Source: Aegilops tauschii subsp. strangulata (Eukaryota > Streptophyta > Magnoliopsida > Poales > Poaceae). Taken from it: a DNA stretch of 64,000 nt. Shown piece after piece: positions 1 to 11,431 of the stretch. Made by a program: the position numbers and the translations under genes. Numbering within the stretch: the stretch's first letter is position 1; each line of letters begins with the position of its first letter. The notes below the pieces were generated by a model. The model saw only the letters and a program-made list of their open reading frames with translations, ran no database searches and was not told the origin of the DNA. Location of the stretch: contig NC_053041.3 in the NCBI RefSeq assembly GCF_002575655.3, positions 117,582,318 through 117,646,317 on the forward strand. The letters run 5' to 3'.

Positions 1-145
1 AAATTTGCCGTTTTATTCGCCTTCTTTTTCGTTCGCCGTTTTCTCATTAGATCTATCCTTTGCTTGCAATCTTGTTTGCCTCTTTGCTTGTGTTGCCATG
101 TGTCTTCTATTTGCTTGCATCTTCGCTTGCTAAAATTCTATTGAT

Positions 146-986
146 ATGGATCCTCATCCACTTGCTAATCTTTTTAAAAGATCCAATTACATGAACCAAT
201 TGCTAGTGATTTGAGTGCACTAGATTATCTCTATGAAGTTTTGCTTGAAATTCGTGAATCTGAAAATTGTGATGAAGTGCTAAAAGAAGACATATATGAA
301 GTGATTTACGATAGCTCCTTGAATGAAAAGCTTGATTACAGTAGTGTTACTATAAATTCTATTATTGTGAATTGTGCTAATAATATGCAAAACCCAAGTT
401 TGGGGATGCTAATTTTGCTATGTCCACTACTTTGTTGCAATGATCATGATTGGGGTGATAGTGATTCTTATGATCTTGAAAATTTATTTAAACCTCATGA
501 TGAATATGCTTGCGATAATATTAAAAGTGGGTTTGGAAGAATGTCAAATTTAGCTAAAAATAATCCCACATATTTGGAGAGTGTTCAATCTTATGAATTT
601 TTTTTATGAAAGTGGGTTTGGAGAGGTCATGACTTTAGTTGATGATAATCACACTATATTGGAAGAGTGTCAACTTTGCATGCATGTGGATCATGTAGAG
701 AAAATTTTATATGATAGCTATATTGTTGAATATGAGTATGATCCTACATGTAATTATTATGAGAGGAAAATATGGTTGTGGAAATTTTCATGTTACTAAA
801 TTACCTCTCGTTATGTTGAGGTTTTCAATGTTTTATTCCTCTCCTTTGCATATGCTAGATATTTGTTGTCTTGACAATTTGTTTTCCTATAAAATTCCTA
901 TGCATACGAAGTATGTTAGACTTAAATGTGTTTGTCACATGTTTCATGATGCTCTCTTTACATTTCAATTATTATCTTTCGTGTGA
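146..986 (+). pseudogene. Orphan ORF of Gypsy-2, broken by frameshifts
   Basis: One coding sequence runs through three frames. It starts at ATG 146 (reading MDPHPLAN), loses one base in the A-run at 176-179, and continues to 609 in a second frame (SALDYLYEVLLEIRES). It shifts again in the T-run near 597-606 and once more near 765-770, ending at 986 after a Cys/His/Met-rich tail (LKCVCHMFHDALF). The product, about 270 residues, is acidic in its first half. I see no zinc knuckle, protease, RT or integrase motif. I recognise the sort of sequence as typical of this wheat Gypsy group but know no function for it. It occupies the position where Gypsy-1 carries its gag-like ORF. Confidence 0.6.
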
Positions 987-1003
987 GCATCGTTGAAATC
1001 TTA

Positions 1004-1051
1004 TGCCTAGCTAAGGGCGTAAAACTATAACGCTTGTTGGGAGGCAACCCA
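1004..1051 (+). other. Conserved block after the Gypsy ORF
   Basis: The block runs from GCCTAGCTAAGGGCG to GCTTGTTGGGAGGCAACCCA. An almost identical block follows the unrelated ORF of Gypsy-1 at 43750-43796. Conservation just downstream of two different ORFs suggests a cis-acting RNA role, but that is inference. Confidence 0.55.
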
Positions 1052-1116
1052 ATGAATAAAATTATTTTTGCTTTTGCTTTCTGTTCTTGAGTGTTTGCAC
1101 AATTATGCTACTATTA

Positions 1117-3225
1117 GAGCATCTCCAACCGCGCCCCCAACAGCCCCCCCGGGCCACTTTTTTGGCGTCGGCGCCAAAAAAGTGCCCCAGTCGCGCCCCG
1201 ACGACGCCGAAAAGCGCCGGTTCGGCCCGTTTTTGGGCCCGACGGTCGTAGGCCGAACTCGGCGCACTGGGAGCGATCAGGGGCTCCGGCGCAAAGGAAA
1301 AGTGCGGCTGGCCCACACCGTCAGGTGGAAAAGTCAAGTTCTTCTTCCCCGACTCGCCTCCCACCCCCCGCGCCCTCGGCCGCTACTAGCTATCCCGGCG
1401 CCGCCCGCCGCCCTTCACCGCTAGATAGCCCATCCCCGCCGAAAAAATAGCAGAGGTTTGCCAAGGCAGACCCACCACCAGCACCTGGCCTTTTCCGGCC
1501 GCCGTTTCCGGCCGCGGAGGGGCAGTTTAGCGGCGGGTACACGCCCACCGGGCGCAAGGTGTTCGGCGATTTGCCTACCCCGGCGATGGACTCGGATGAC
1601 GAGGATGCGTTGGCCGCGCTGCTGGAGGAGGAAGCCGAGGCCGACGTCCAGGAAGAAGAGCATCTCATGGTGCTCGCCGCCCTCGCCCAGCTGCTGGGGA
1701 GCAATGAAAAGCCGCGGCGAGGTGGCTCGGCGCCGGGGCGGGTGAAAGCAAAAAACCGGCATCGTCTCGAAGGCTACTGCATGCTCTACTCCGACTACTT
1801 CGCCGATGCTCCACTTCACGGAGAAAAAACATTTTGGCGCCATTATCGGATGAGCCGAAAGCTCTGCCTCAGGATTGTGAATTCCATCCGGGAGTTCGAC
1901 AACTACTTCAACTGCAAGATGGATTGCACCGGCAAACTTGGATTCACCTCGATCCAGAAGTGCAAGACAGCGATGAGGATGCTTGCATACAGAGCTCCCG
2001 GTGATTCACTCGACGACTATGGGCGCATGGCCGAGTCCACCAGCATAGAGTGTTTCTACAAGTTCTGTCGGGCAGTGGTGGCAGTGTTTGGACCGCAATA
2101 CTTGAGAACACCCAATGCGGAAGACACTGCTCGGATCCTAGCACAGAATGCAGCAAGAGGATTTCCTGGGATGCTTGGAAGCATCGACTGCATGCATTGG
2201 AAATGGAAGAATTGCCCATTTGCTTGGCATGGGATGTACAAAGGCGCCAAAGGTGGTTGTAGTGTGGTACTTGAGGCGGTGGCCACACAGGACCTCTGGA
2301 TTCGGCACTCCTTCTTTGGTATGCCAGGAACTCACAATGACATCAACGTGCTGCAGTGCTCCCCTGTCTTTGCCAAGCTTGTTGAAGGTCATTCTCCTCC
2401 TGTGAACTTCGAGATCAATGGGCGGCCCTACAACAAGGGGTACTACCTAGCTGATGGCATCTATCCGAGATGGTGTACATTTGTGAAGACTATCTCAAAT
2501 GTTGTGCCAGGAGGCAAGAAGTCCTACTTTGCCAAGTGCCAGGAGGCTTACAGGAAGGATGTCGAGCGGACTTTTGGTGTGCTCCAATCTCGATTTGCTG
2601 TTGTCCGGTACCTTGCTCAGACCTAGTCAAAAGATCAAATGTGGGAGATCATGACTTGTTGTGTCATCTTGCACAACATGATCATCGAGAGCGAGCAAGA
2701 AGACCCATTGTTTGACACTGAACCATACTACAGGCAGGGTCCTCTAGCCGAAGTTGATCACCAGCTACCGGCAACCTGGACTGCCTACCTCAGTATGCGT
2801 CAGGAGATCCGAGACCCATAGGTGCATCATGAGCTGCAGCAGGATCTAGTGGAGCACCTATGGAGGCTCAAGGGTGACGCAGGGTGCGACGTCTGATGAA
2901 ATATGAGTTTTTATTTGTTGAACTATATAATTTGTATTGAACGATTTGTTGTTGCACTATTTTGTTGAACTATTTGATTTTCTGTTATGAACTATGTGAT
3001 AGAAAAATATTTATGTTGATAATTGAACGCCGAGCCACGACGAACCATGCCGAATATGGGCCTATTCTCGCCCATATGGGCCCTTTATTCGCCGAAAGTG
3101 GGCCAATATCGGCGCCTGGGGGTGACGGCTGGACGCAAAACTGCCCCCAGCTCCGATTGTATCGCCGGCTCCCCCCCAGGGGGCGATTTTTACACGTCCT
3201 GGGGGGCCAACGGCTGGAGATGCTC
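1117..3225 (+). mobile_element. PIF/Harbinger DNA transposon in Gypsy-2
   Basis: The element is 2109 bp. The left terminal inverted repeat reads GAGCATCTCCAACCG at 1117. The right end, read on the minus strand from 3225, gives GAGCATCTCCAGCCG. It is flanked by the 3-bp TSD TTA (1114-1116 and 3226-3228), the usual PIF/Harbinger target. It carries one transposase gene on the plus strand (1586-2896) with two nonsense codons. No second Myb-like ORF is seen, so if it moved recently it relied on that protein in trans. Host sequence on both sides belongs to Gypsy-2. Confidence 0.95.
1586..2896 (+). pseudogene. Harbinger transposase (HARBI1-like DDE nuclease), two nonsense codons
   Basis: The start is taken at ATG 1586 ([20 protein letters not shown]), giving an acidic N-terminus. 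The frame is also open upstream to about 1520. A helix-turn-helix-like region follows, then the DDE core: GSIDCMHW holds the first Asp, [12 protein letters not shown] the second, and [15 protein letters not shown] the catalytic Glu. [11 protein letters not shown] is also typical of the family. The frame is interrupted by TAG at 2624-2626, just after the last catalytic block, and by TAG at 2819-2821. It then ends at TGA 2894-2896 with no frameshift. The full reading would be about 436 residues. A nuclease nearly complete up to the first stop could still be translated. Confidence 0.93.
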
Positions 3226-3754
3226 TTATGATTGTGCTTTTTATGTTTTAATTAGTGTTTGTGCCAAGTAAAGCCTTTAGGATCTTCTTGGGTGATAGTT
3301 GTTTGATCTTGCTGAAAAACAGAAACTTTTGCACTCACAAAAATAATTTTCATAAATCACAGAAAAGTGCTTTTACCCTGATTCTTTTTGAAGAAGATTA
3401 ATGTACAAATTACCCTGGTCATGCTAATTTTTCAGAATTTTTGGAGTTACAGACGTATCCGAAATAGTCAGATCGCTACAGACTATTCTGTTTTGACAGA
3501 TACTATTTTCTTTGTGTTGTGTGCTTATTTTGATGGCTCTATGGTTTTCTTTGATGAGTTTTTGCCATACAAAAGTTGGAATACAGTAGATATAATACAA
3601 AAACAAAATATAAATTGGTTTGATACAGTACTTATAGTAGTGGTTTGCTTTCTTATACCACCGGATCTCACGAAGGTTTTGTTGAGTTTTCTGTGATTGA
3701 AGTTTTCCAGTTTTGGGTTATCTTACGATGGATGAAGGAAGGATTGAAGAGCCT

Positions 3755-3838
3755 AAGCTTGGGGATGCCCGGCATCCCAAGCTATTATCCAAAATGAGCA
3801 ACCAACTAAGCTTGGGGATGCCCCCGAGTGGCATCCCC
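3755..3838 (+). repeat. Two PPT-like motifs that can form hairpins
   Basis: AAGCTTGGGGATGC occurs at 3755-3768 and 3808-3821. Each is followed by its near complement (GGCATCCC), so each can fold into a GC-rich stem-loop. The first is nearly a perfect palindrome. The same 14-mer forms the true PPT at 5569-5582. Gypsy-1 has the same arrangement at 44398, 44454 and 46566. Confidence 0.7.
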
Positions 3839-4036
3839 TCTTTCTTGTAACGACCATCGGTATTTTACTCGAAGCTATATTTTTATTCGTCACATGATAT
3901 GTGTTTTGCTTGGAGCGTCTTGTATGATATGAGTCTTTGATTGATTTATTTTGTGTTTTAAGTCATCAATCCTTGTTGAACACACCTATTTGAGAGAGCC
4001 AAAATTATGTCATGACTTGTTAGAATTGATCTCTAT

Positions 4037-4262
4037 GCTTCACTTGAATTTTTATGAGCTATGGACTTGCTCTAGTGCTTCACTCATATCTTTTTGAGCA
4101 CGGTGTGCTTTAGTATTTTTGAAGAAATGCTCTCTTGCTTCACTTAGATCTGTTTGAGAGTTAGTAAAAGTTTCAAGAAATTCTCTCTTGCTTCACTTAA
4201 ATTATTTTGAGAGAAAAAAAAGAATTATGCTCATGATCTTCACTTACATTTGTTTGAGCTTA
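4037..4262 (+). repeat. Diverged short tandem repeats, CTTCACTT...TTTGAG type
   Basis: Five units with the core GCTTCACTT start near 4037, 4077, 4137, 4190 and 4237. Most are bounded by CTCT...GAGAG or GCTC...GAGC, so each can form a small stem. Similar units appear in Gypsy-1 around 44660-44810. No coding potential. Confidence 0.6.
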
Positions 4263-5568
4263 TCAAAAGCAACACATGAAAATTAGTCCCAAAGTGATAG
4301 ATATCCAAGAAGGATATAATAAAAACTTTCATGAAGATCATTAGAGAAAATAAACTTGATTCTTAGTAATAGTTTTGAGATATGATGATGTGATATGTGA
4401 GTTGTGTTGATGAGTAATTATGCTTTAGTAAGAATATTGGTGTTAAGGTTTGTGATTCCCTATGCAAGCACAAAAGTCAATAGTCATACAATGAAATTAT
4501 ATCCTACTCGTGGTGCATTATTCGGTGTTAGTTATGCTTAATGATTGCTTATGCGATTATTCGTTTCTTGGTTGGTCACTTCTTAATCTTTTGCTAGCCT
4601 TCATTTTGCACTAAGTATGATCTCTACTTGTGCATCCAAAATCCTTTAAACCAGTTTTGCCACATGAGTCCACTATATCTACCTATATGTGGTATTCTTT
4701 TGCCGTTCTAAGCAAATTTGCATGTGCCATCTCTAATTTTCAAAATAAACTTCTATTTTGTGTGTTCGTTTCGCTCGCGGAACGGTGAGGGGGGGCTAAT
4801 ATTTTCCATGCTGGATGTGTTATTCTCACAATGAGTGTTTATTCACTTGTCATTGCATGAGAGTAAGTCAAAGGTTTTAGGGATGCCCAGTCCCGAAATG
4901 CAAAAAATAATTTACTTTATGTTGTCAAATAATAAGTTCCTTGGAAAGTGTTGGTATGGAGGGCAACCGTGGATACGGCTAACCATGGAAAGTGAAAGTA
5001 TGGTGGAAAAAGGAATAAACTTTATTTTCTGTTTGGGAACCGCCTATGATATATCTAGCATGAAAAGTGTTGGGAACTCTAAGTCATTTTCGTTGATGGG
5101 ATGGATACACCTCCCAAAATGTTTTTATCTGTAATTTTTCGCTTTGAGCTCTGGCACCTTTACAAATCCATGCTTCCCTATGCGAATGGCCTTTCTTTTA
5201 CTCTATGCAATTTTTATTTGAATTTGAGTCTCCATCCTCTCTCATTAAATCACCAACTAGGAGGCAATATGATCGTACTTAAGTATTGGGTATAGCTAAT
5301 ATTCGAGTGTGTTTCATGATGGATCAATGGTTGAGCATGATGGGCTAGGGATAACTTATCTTAGTGTTGATATTTTGAAAGACATGGTTGCTTGTTAATA
5401 TGCTTGAGTATCTAAATTATTATGTCAAAACTAGACTATTGCTTTGAATCACATAAAAGTCCAATTGTCCATGCTATAAAGAGAAGAATATGATATGACA
5501 TGTTAGGCATCAATCCCCATCAAAAATTCTGTTTTTATCACTTACCTACTCGAGGACGAGTAGGAGTT

Positions 5569-5582
5569 AAGCTTGGGGATGC
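5569..5582 (+). other. Polypurine tract region of Gypsy-2
   Basis: AAGCTTGGGGATGC sits directly against the LTR start TGATACGT at 5583. This is the expected place for plus-strand DNA priming. Confidence 0.75.
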
Positions 5583-5590
5583 TGATACGT

Positions 5591-7161
5591 TGATACGTCC
5601 CCAACGTATCTATAATTTTTGATTGTTCCATGCTATTATATTATCTGTTTTGGATGTTTAATGGGCTTTACTAAGAACTTTTATATTATTTTTGGGACTA
5701 ACCTACTAACCGAAGGCCCAGTGCAAATTGTTGTTTTTTGCCTATTTCAGTGTTTCGCAGAAAAGGAATATCAAACGGAGTCCAAACGGAATGAAACCTT
5801 TGGGAGAGTTATTTTTGGAACAAACATGATCCAGGGGACTTGGAGTGGACGTCAAGAAAGAAGCGAGGAAGCCACGAGGCAGGGAGGCGTGCCTGCCCCC
5901 CTGGGCGCGCCCCCCACCCTCGTGGGCCCCTCGCAGCTCCACCGACCTACTTCTTCCTCCTATATATACCCATATACACCAAAAACATAGAGGAGCACTA
6001 CGAAACCCTATTTCCACCGCCGCAACCTTCTGTACCCGTGAGATCCCATCTTGGGGCCTTTTCCGACGCTCAGCCGGAGGGGGAATCGATCATGGAGGGC
6101 TTCTACATCAACACAATAGCCTCTCCGATGATGTGTGAGTAGTTTACCACAGACCTTCGGGTCCATAGTTATTAGTAGATGGCTTCTTCTCTCTCTCTTT
6201 GGATCTCAATACAAAGTTCTCCTCGATTCTCTTGGAGTTCTATTCGATGTAATTCTTTTTCCGGTGTGTTTCTCGAGATCCGATGAATTGTGGGTTTATG
6301 ATCAAGATTATCTATGAACAATATTTGAATCTCCTCTGAATTCTTTAATGTATGATTGGTTATCTTTGCAAGTCTCTTCGAATTATCAGTTTGGTTTGGC
6401 CTACTAGATTGATCTTTCTTGCAATGGGAGAAGTGCTTAGCTTTGGGTTCAATCTTGCGGTGTCCTTTCCCAGTGATAGTAGGGGCAGCAAGGCACGTAT
6501 TGTATTATTGCCATCGAGGATAAAAAGATGGGGTTTATATCATATTGCTTGAGTTTATCCCTCTACATCATGTCATCTTGCCTAATGCGTTACTCCGTTC
6601 TTATGAACTTAATACTCTAGATGCATGCTGGATAGCGGTCGATGTGTGGAGTAATAGTAGTAGATGCAGAATCGTTTCGGTCTACTTGTCGCGGACGTGT
6701 TGCCTATATACTTGATCATTCCTAGATATTCTCATAACTATGCGCTTTTCTATCAATTGCTCGACAGTAATTTGTTCACCCACCGTAATACTTATGCTAT
6801 CTTGATAGAAGCCACTAGTGAAACCTATGGCCCCTGGGTCTATCCTCCATCATATAAGTTTCCAATCTATTTTACTTTATAATCTTTACTTTTCAATCTA
6901 TATCATAAAAATACCAAAAATATTTAACTTATTATCTCTATCAGATCTCACTTTTGCAAGTGGCCGTGAAGGGATTGACAACCCCTTTATCGCATTGGTT
7001 GCAAGGTTCTTATTTGTTTGTGCAGGTACAAGGCGACTTGCGTCTAGTCTCCTACTAGATTGATACCTTGGTTCTCAAAACTGAGGGAAATACTTACGCT
7101 ACTTTGCTGCATCACCCTTTCCTCTTCAAGGGAAAACCAACGCAGTGCTCAAGGGGTAGCA
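5591..7161 (+). repeat. Gypsy-1 5' LTR
   Basis: The LTR runs from TGATACGTCCCCAACG to GGGGTAGCA, 1571 bp. A TATATATA box at 5961-5968 lies ahead of a GC-rich leader, the likely RNA polymerase II promoter. Short ORFs inside are shadows. It pairs with the LTR at 46581-48135. Confidence 0.93.
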
Positions 7162-7172
7162 AGAAGGATTTC

Positions 7173-7190
7173 TGGCGCCGTTGCCGGGGA
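7173..7190 (+). other. Primer binding site (tRNA-Asp), first copy
   Basis: TGGCGCCGTTGCCGGGGA is complementary to the 3' end of plant tRNA-Asp(GUC). It lies 11 bp after the LTR end. A second identical copy is at 7243-7260. Confidence 0.9.
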
Positions 7191-7242
7191 GGCTTACGCA
7201 AAGGCAAGTCAAAATTTGATCTCTCGTCAACTAGCCAATTTC

Positions 7243-7260
7243 TGGCGCCGTTGCCGGGGA
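7243..7260 (+). other. Second identical PBS copy
   Basis: The same 18 bp recur 70 bp downstream of the first PBS, inside a diverged ~70-bp direct repeat (7166-7285). Minus-strand priming could start from either copy. Confidence 0.8.
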
Positions 7261-7300
7261 GATCTACGCGAAGTCAAGACATACCAACACTACTAGGGAA

Positions 7301-7545
7301 AACCCTAGCAGTAGCGCGGGTATTTTGCCTATCAGTAGCGCGGGACAACGCGCTACTGATAAGGCGCTACAGCTAATATGTAGCAGTAGCGCCTGTCGTC
7401 CCACGCTACTGCTATACATGGCTAGCAGTAGCGCGCTTTAGTGAAGAGCGCTGCTGCTAATATCTGCAGCGCTTTTCAGCAGGAAGCGCTACTGGTAAGG
7501 CAGCGCTACTGCTAACTTTGTTCCCCTCGCTACTGCTAGTTTTAT
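7301..7545. repeat. Left subterminal repeats of the CACTA element
   Basis: About seven copies of AG(C/T)AGTAGCGC or its complement GCGCTACTGCT lie within 245 bp in both orientations, some facing each other as hairpins. In CACTA elements such repeats are the binding sites of the TNPA-type protein. Confidence 0.88.
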
Positions 7546-8245
7546 TAGTTTTTTTCTGCATATTTGTTTTGTATTTGAATAGGCTTTATACAATAATCTT
7601 TAGCATATCATACACATGCAAATGTAATCATAGCATATACATACAAATAGTCTCATCAAATCATGTCATCATCATAATCATCATCCAACACAAAGTGGTC
7701 TCTCGTCATCATCTCGAAAATAGCGATACAAGTCTCGATTACTTGCAACTGTACATTGTTATCCATCTAAACAATGATATATGCGAGAAGAGCTATCCCT
7801 TTGAGTGAGAGCGGAACTATGCAGTACATGAGTTCGTATCCCTCTCTCACATTAGCGTGAACCTAAGCTAACTACTGCCTGTCGCTCGGAAACCGGAAAC
7901 CGGTACAGCTGGGCCTAACACTCCGACCACTCGTCGTATATACAATCCTAGCGTAGCACTTCTTCGCCATCGATGATCTATGCACCAGCATCATCACATG
8001 AGTCGATGATATGCAACATATATAGTTGAGCAACAGAAAGAGACAGACTTGGCAAAAATAGAAGCAACATATCATCAGCATAAATAACAAAGTTGATCAT
8101 GCCCCAAATGCCCTAACTAGAGTGATCGTCGCTAGTCGAGGAGGACGGTTTAATTACATCACAAATAAATTTTCGTCGTGCATAACTCAAAGTTTCGTCA
8201 TACAGAAAGTATGGACTAAACGGACACATTGTCATATATAGACAA
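7546..8245 (-). other. CACTA 3' noncoding region
   Basis: AT-rich sequence between the subterminal repeats and the stop codon of the Ulp1-like gene on the minus strand. I see no further gene. Confidence 0.65.
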
Positions 8246-9654
8246 TCACTCCAACATGTCGTGCCATCCATCCAAGTCAGGGAGATAGTCCCCGAGCCTA
8301 GTGAAAGGCTTCAGGTCGAGACGCTGAGCGGCTACCCGTGTTCGGACGTCTTCCCGCGACATTTGTCCTTCTTCGTAGAACATCCCTGTTTTTCTGACGA
8401 CCTCCTTCATGATGATTTGGGCAAGTTCGTGCTGGATGTGATAGAACTCAGCTCGAAGTCGATGATCCTCGATATCTCCTACGTTCTTTGCCAATTGCAG
8501 AATATGGGCATCGTGGGATGTAGGTGACATGCGAAGGTTCTGGTGATCCCGTCTGTACTCCAGCATGTGGTGTAGGACATAGAATCCATCATTAAGAGAA
8601 TCACTCGTTGCTGGATGAAGCTGAAGTCGGTCTTATGGCCGAAGGCGGGCCTGCCGTCCCTTCTCTTCTTGTTCTTGACCTCTCCACCCCGTGCGTCGTA
8701 GTAAAACATAGCACTATCGAGAACATCCTTGATGTGGGTGTAATCCTTTTTGTTAATCTTCTTCGACGAGTCCAAGTAAAGAGCGTGTGAGTACCGGGGG
8801 TAGAGGATGATGAGGATGGCGCGCCCGCCGCTGCGCAAAATAAGTACACCTCAAATTAATTAGCCTCCACCGTGCAAATGAATGATTGAAATCGAAGGAA
8901 GGATATCCGCGCGGATGACTTACAGGGGATGATAAGGCACGAGAATCGCCTCCTTGTCCTTATTGGCGAGCATGAAATTGACGATGTGTTCCCTTGCGTA
9001 TTCACGGTGCTTTGCGCAGACTCCCAAGAAGCCATCGTGCATGAAGTACCGGTCCGCGACACAAATATGAGGTATCTGCTCAACCCCGATGATGTAGTTC
9101 ATGTGCAAGCATAAAGGCGAACAAACGTAAAATCCAGCTTCTTCACGTGAAACATGTCGAATATGTAATCGAATCGAAGGAAGAACTTCTTCGCGGGGAA
9201 TGTGTCAACGTACGACAATTGCCGCGGAACGTTAACCACGTAGAGTGGGTATCCTGGATCTTTCGAGGCGATGAGGCCTTTCTCTATCCGCAGCACATCG
9301 TCATGAAGTCTCCTTAGATCGCCGAATCTGGCCCCTAGCGCTACTGCAGGTAGGACTGGTTGACCGGGGATATGCCATTTATCCGCACCGGGGATATCTA
9401 TAAGGTCTTGAACCCGAGGCTGCTGAGGCGGTTGGATCATAGAATCAGCTTTTTGGCCTTTCCTCGGTCTCTTCCTAGCTTTCTTTACTACCGGAAGGTC
9501 GTCCATAATACGTTCAGCCTCCGGAGACGGCAATTCAGGCACCGACTCATGATGCTCAAACCCTAAGTAGGCGCCAGTATAGACATACTATTGAGTGCCA
9601 TCGTCATCCTCATCCTCATCTATGGCGACGTCACCAGTGACTAATGGAGCCTTT
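8246..9654 (-). pseudogene. CACTA gene, C-terminal half (Ulp1-like C48 domain)
   Basis: This continues, on the minus strand, the exon cut at 38693 by the outer Copia. It opens with an acidic stretch and a TAG at 9588-9590. A basic linker (KKARKRPRKGQK) follows, then the Ulp1-like domain. A one-base loss near 9105-9110 shifts frame before HMNYIIGVEQIPH. A 93-bp intron (8831-8923, GTAAGT...GCAG) joins VPYHPL to GGRAILI. YSHALYLDSS carries the His and Asp expected of the C48 fold. Another frameshift near 8608-8612 precedes NDGFYVLHHMLEYRR, and the gene stops at 8246. The usual catalytic Cys before the GFYV-like motif is Asp here. The gene is inactive as it stands. Confidence 0.82.
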
Positions 9655-11431
9655 TGTTGGGGAACGTAGCAGAAATTCAAAATTTTCTACGCATCACCAA
9701 GATCAATCTATGGATTAACTAGCAACAAGAGAGAGGGGAGTGCATCTTCATACCCTTGAAGATTGCGATGCGGAAGCGTTGCAAGAACGCGGTCGGTGGA
9801 GTCGTACACGAAGCGATTCAGATCGCGGCCGAATCCGATCTAAGCACCGAACAACGGTGCCTCCGCGTTCAACACACATGCAGCCCGGTGACGTCTCCCG
9901 TGCCTTGATCCAACAAGGAGAGAGGGAGAGGTTGGGGAAGACTCCGTCCAGCAGCAGCACAACGGCATGGTGGTGATGGAGGAGTGTGGCACTCCAGCAG
10001 GGCTTCGCCAAGCACTGCGAGAGACGAGGAGGGAGAGGGGTAGGGCTGCGCCAAGAGAGAGGAAGACTCGTGTCTATGGCAGCCCCAAAACCCCCACTAT
10101 ATATAGGGGAAGGGGAGGGGCTGTGCCCCCATCTAGGGTTCCCCCCTAGGGGTGGCGGCCAGCCCTAGATTGGATGGAGGGGGCGGCCAAGAGGGGGAGA
10201 GAGGGGGGCGCACCCTACGTGGGCCTTAGGCCCATCTGAGCCTAGGGTTTTTCCCCTTCCCCTTTTCCATGCGCCTTGGGCCTCTTGTGGGAGGCGCACC
10301 AGCCCACCTAGGGGCTGGTACCTTCCCACACTTGGCCCACGCAGGCCTCCGGGGATGGTGGCCCCTCCCGGTGGACCACCGGAACCCTCCGGTGGTCCCA
10401 GTACATTTCCGGTGACGCCCGAAACTCTTCCGGTGGCCAAAACGGGACTTCCCATATATAAATCTTTACCTCCGGACCATTCCGGAACTCCTCGTGACGT
10501 CCAGGATCTCATCCGGGACTCCGAACAACATTTGGTAACCACGTATATCTATTCCCTATAACCCTAGCGTCATCGAACCTTAAGTGTGTAGACCCTACGG
10601 GTTCGGGAACCATGCAGACATGACCGAGACGTTCTCCGGCCAATAACCAACAGCGGGATCTGGATACCCATGTTGGCTCCCACATGTTCCACGATGATCT
10701 CATCGGATGAAACACTATGTCGGGGATTCAATCAATCCCGTATACAATTCCCTTTGTCAATCGGTATGTTACTTGCCCGAGATTCGATCGTCGGTATCCC
10801 AATACCTCGTTCAATCTCGTTACCGGCAAGTCACTTTACTCGTTCCGTAATGCCTGATCCCGTGACTAACTACTTAGTCACATTGAGCTCATTATGATGA
10901 TGCATTACCGAGTGGGCCCAGAGATACCTCTCCGTCATACGGAGTGACAAATCCCAGTCTCGATTCGTACCAACCCAACAGACACTTTCAGAGATACCTG
11001 TAGTGTACCTTTATAGCCACCCAGTTATGTTGTGACGTTTGGTACACCCAAAGCATTCCTACGATATCCGGGAGTTGCACAATCTCATGGTCTAAGGAAA
11101 TGATACTTGACATTAGAAAAGCTCTTAGCAAACGAACTACACGATCTTGTGCTATGCTCAGGGTTGGGTCTTGTCCATCACATCATTCTCCTAATGATGT
11201 GATCCCGTTATCAATGACATCCAATGTCCATGGTCAGGAAACCATAACCATCTATTGATCAACGAGCTAGTCAACTAGAGGCTTACTAGGGACATGTTGT
11301 GGTCTATGTATTCACACATGTATTACGGTTTCAAGTTAATACAATTATAGCATGAACAATAGACAGTTATCATGAACAAGGAAATACAATAATAACCATT
11401 TTATTATTGCCTCTAGGGAATATTTCCAACA
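9655..11431 (-). repeat. Outer Copia 3' LTR
   Basis: On the plus strand it runs from TGTTGGGGAACGTAGC to TATTTCCAACA, 1777 bp. TATATATA at 10098-10105 serves as a minus-strand TATA box. The PPT (minus-strand GCAAGTGGGAGAC) abuts its right end at 11432-11446. Long ORFs across it on both strands are not genes. Confidence 0.93.

Larger units (their letters stand above)
3226..5568 (+). other. Gypsy-2 3' noncoding part
   Basis: No ORF above background. The stretch is AT-rich. It matches the equivalent part of Gypsy-1 (43732-46565) in several blocks, including the ATTAGTGTTTGTGCCAAGTA segment, the hairpin motifs and the CTTCACTT repeats. In an autonomous Gypsy element this is where pol would lie, so the element has lost or never had it. 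Confidence 0.7.
1..5590 (+). mobile_element. Gypsy-2 LTR retrotransposon, internal region plus first 8 bp of its 3' LTR
   Basis: This is the internal region of a Triticeae Gypsy element read on the plus strand. It shares several blocks with Gypsy-1 further right: the opening TTTGCCGTTTTATTCGCC, the GCTTGTTGGGAGGCAACCCA block, and the AAGCTTGGGGATGC motifs. The PPT at 5569-5582 is followed by TGATACGT, the first 8 bp of its 3' LTR. There Gypsy-1 inserted, and the LTR resumes at 48136. The 5' LTR and primer site lie left of the window. A Harbinger element is nested at 1117-3225. No reverse transcriptase, RNase H or integrase is recognisable, so it is probably non-autonomous. Confidence 0.88.

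Noticed and set aside
7173..7190. tRNA-Asp gene fragment
   Set aside because: Only 18 bp match, in complementary orientation right after an LTR. This is a primer binding site.
7301..7545. Possible CRISPR-like or microsatellite array
   Set aside because: The repeats are short, in both orientations and irregularly spaced, and mirror the other end of the CACTA element, so they are transposase-binding subterminal repeats.
9740..10542. ORFs within the outer Copia LTR (also 15061-15364, 33480-34011, 37007-37818)
   Set aside because: All fall inside LTRs, repeat between LTR mates and have no domain. They are promoter/leader sequence.
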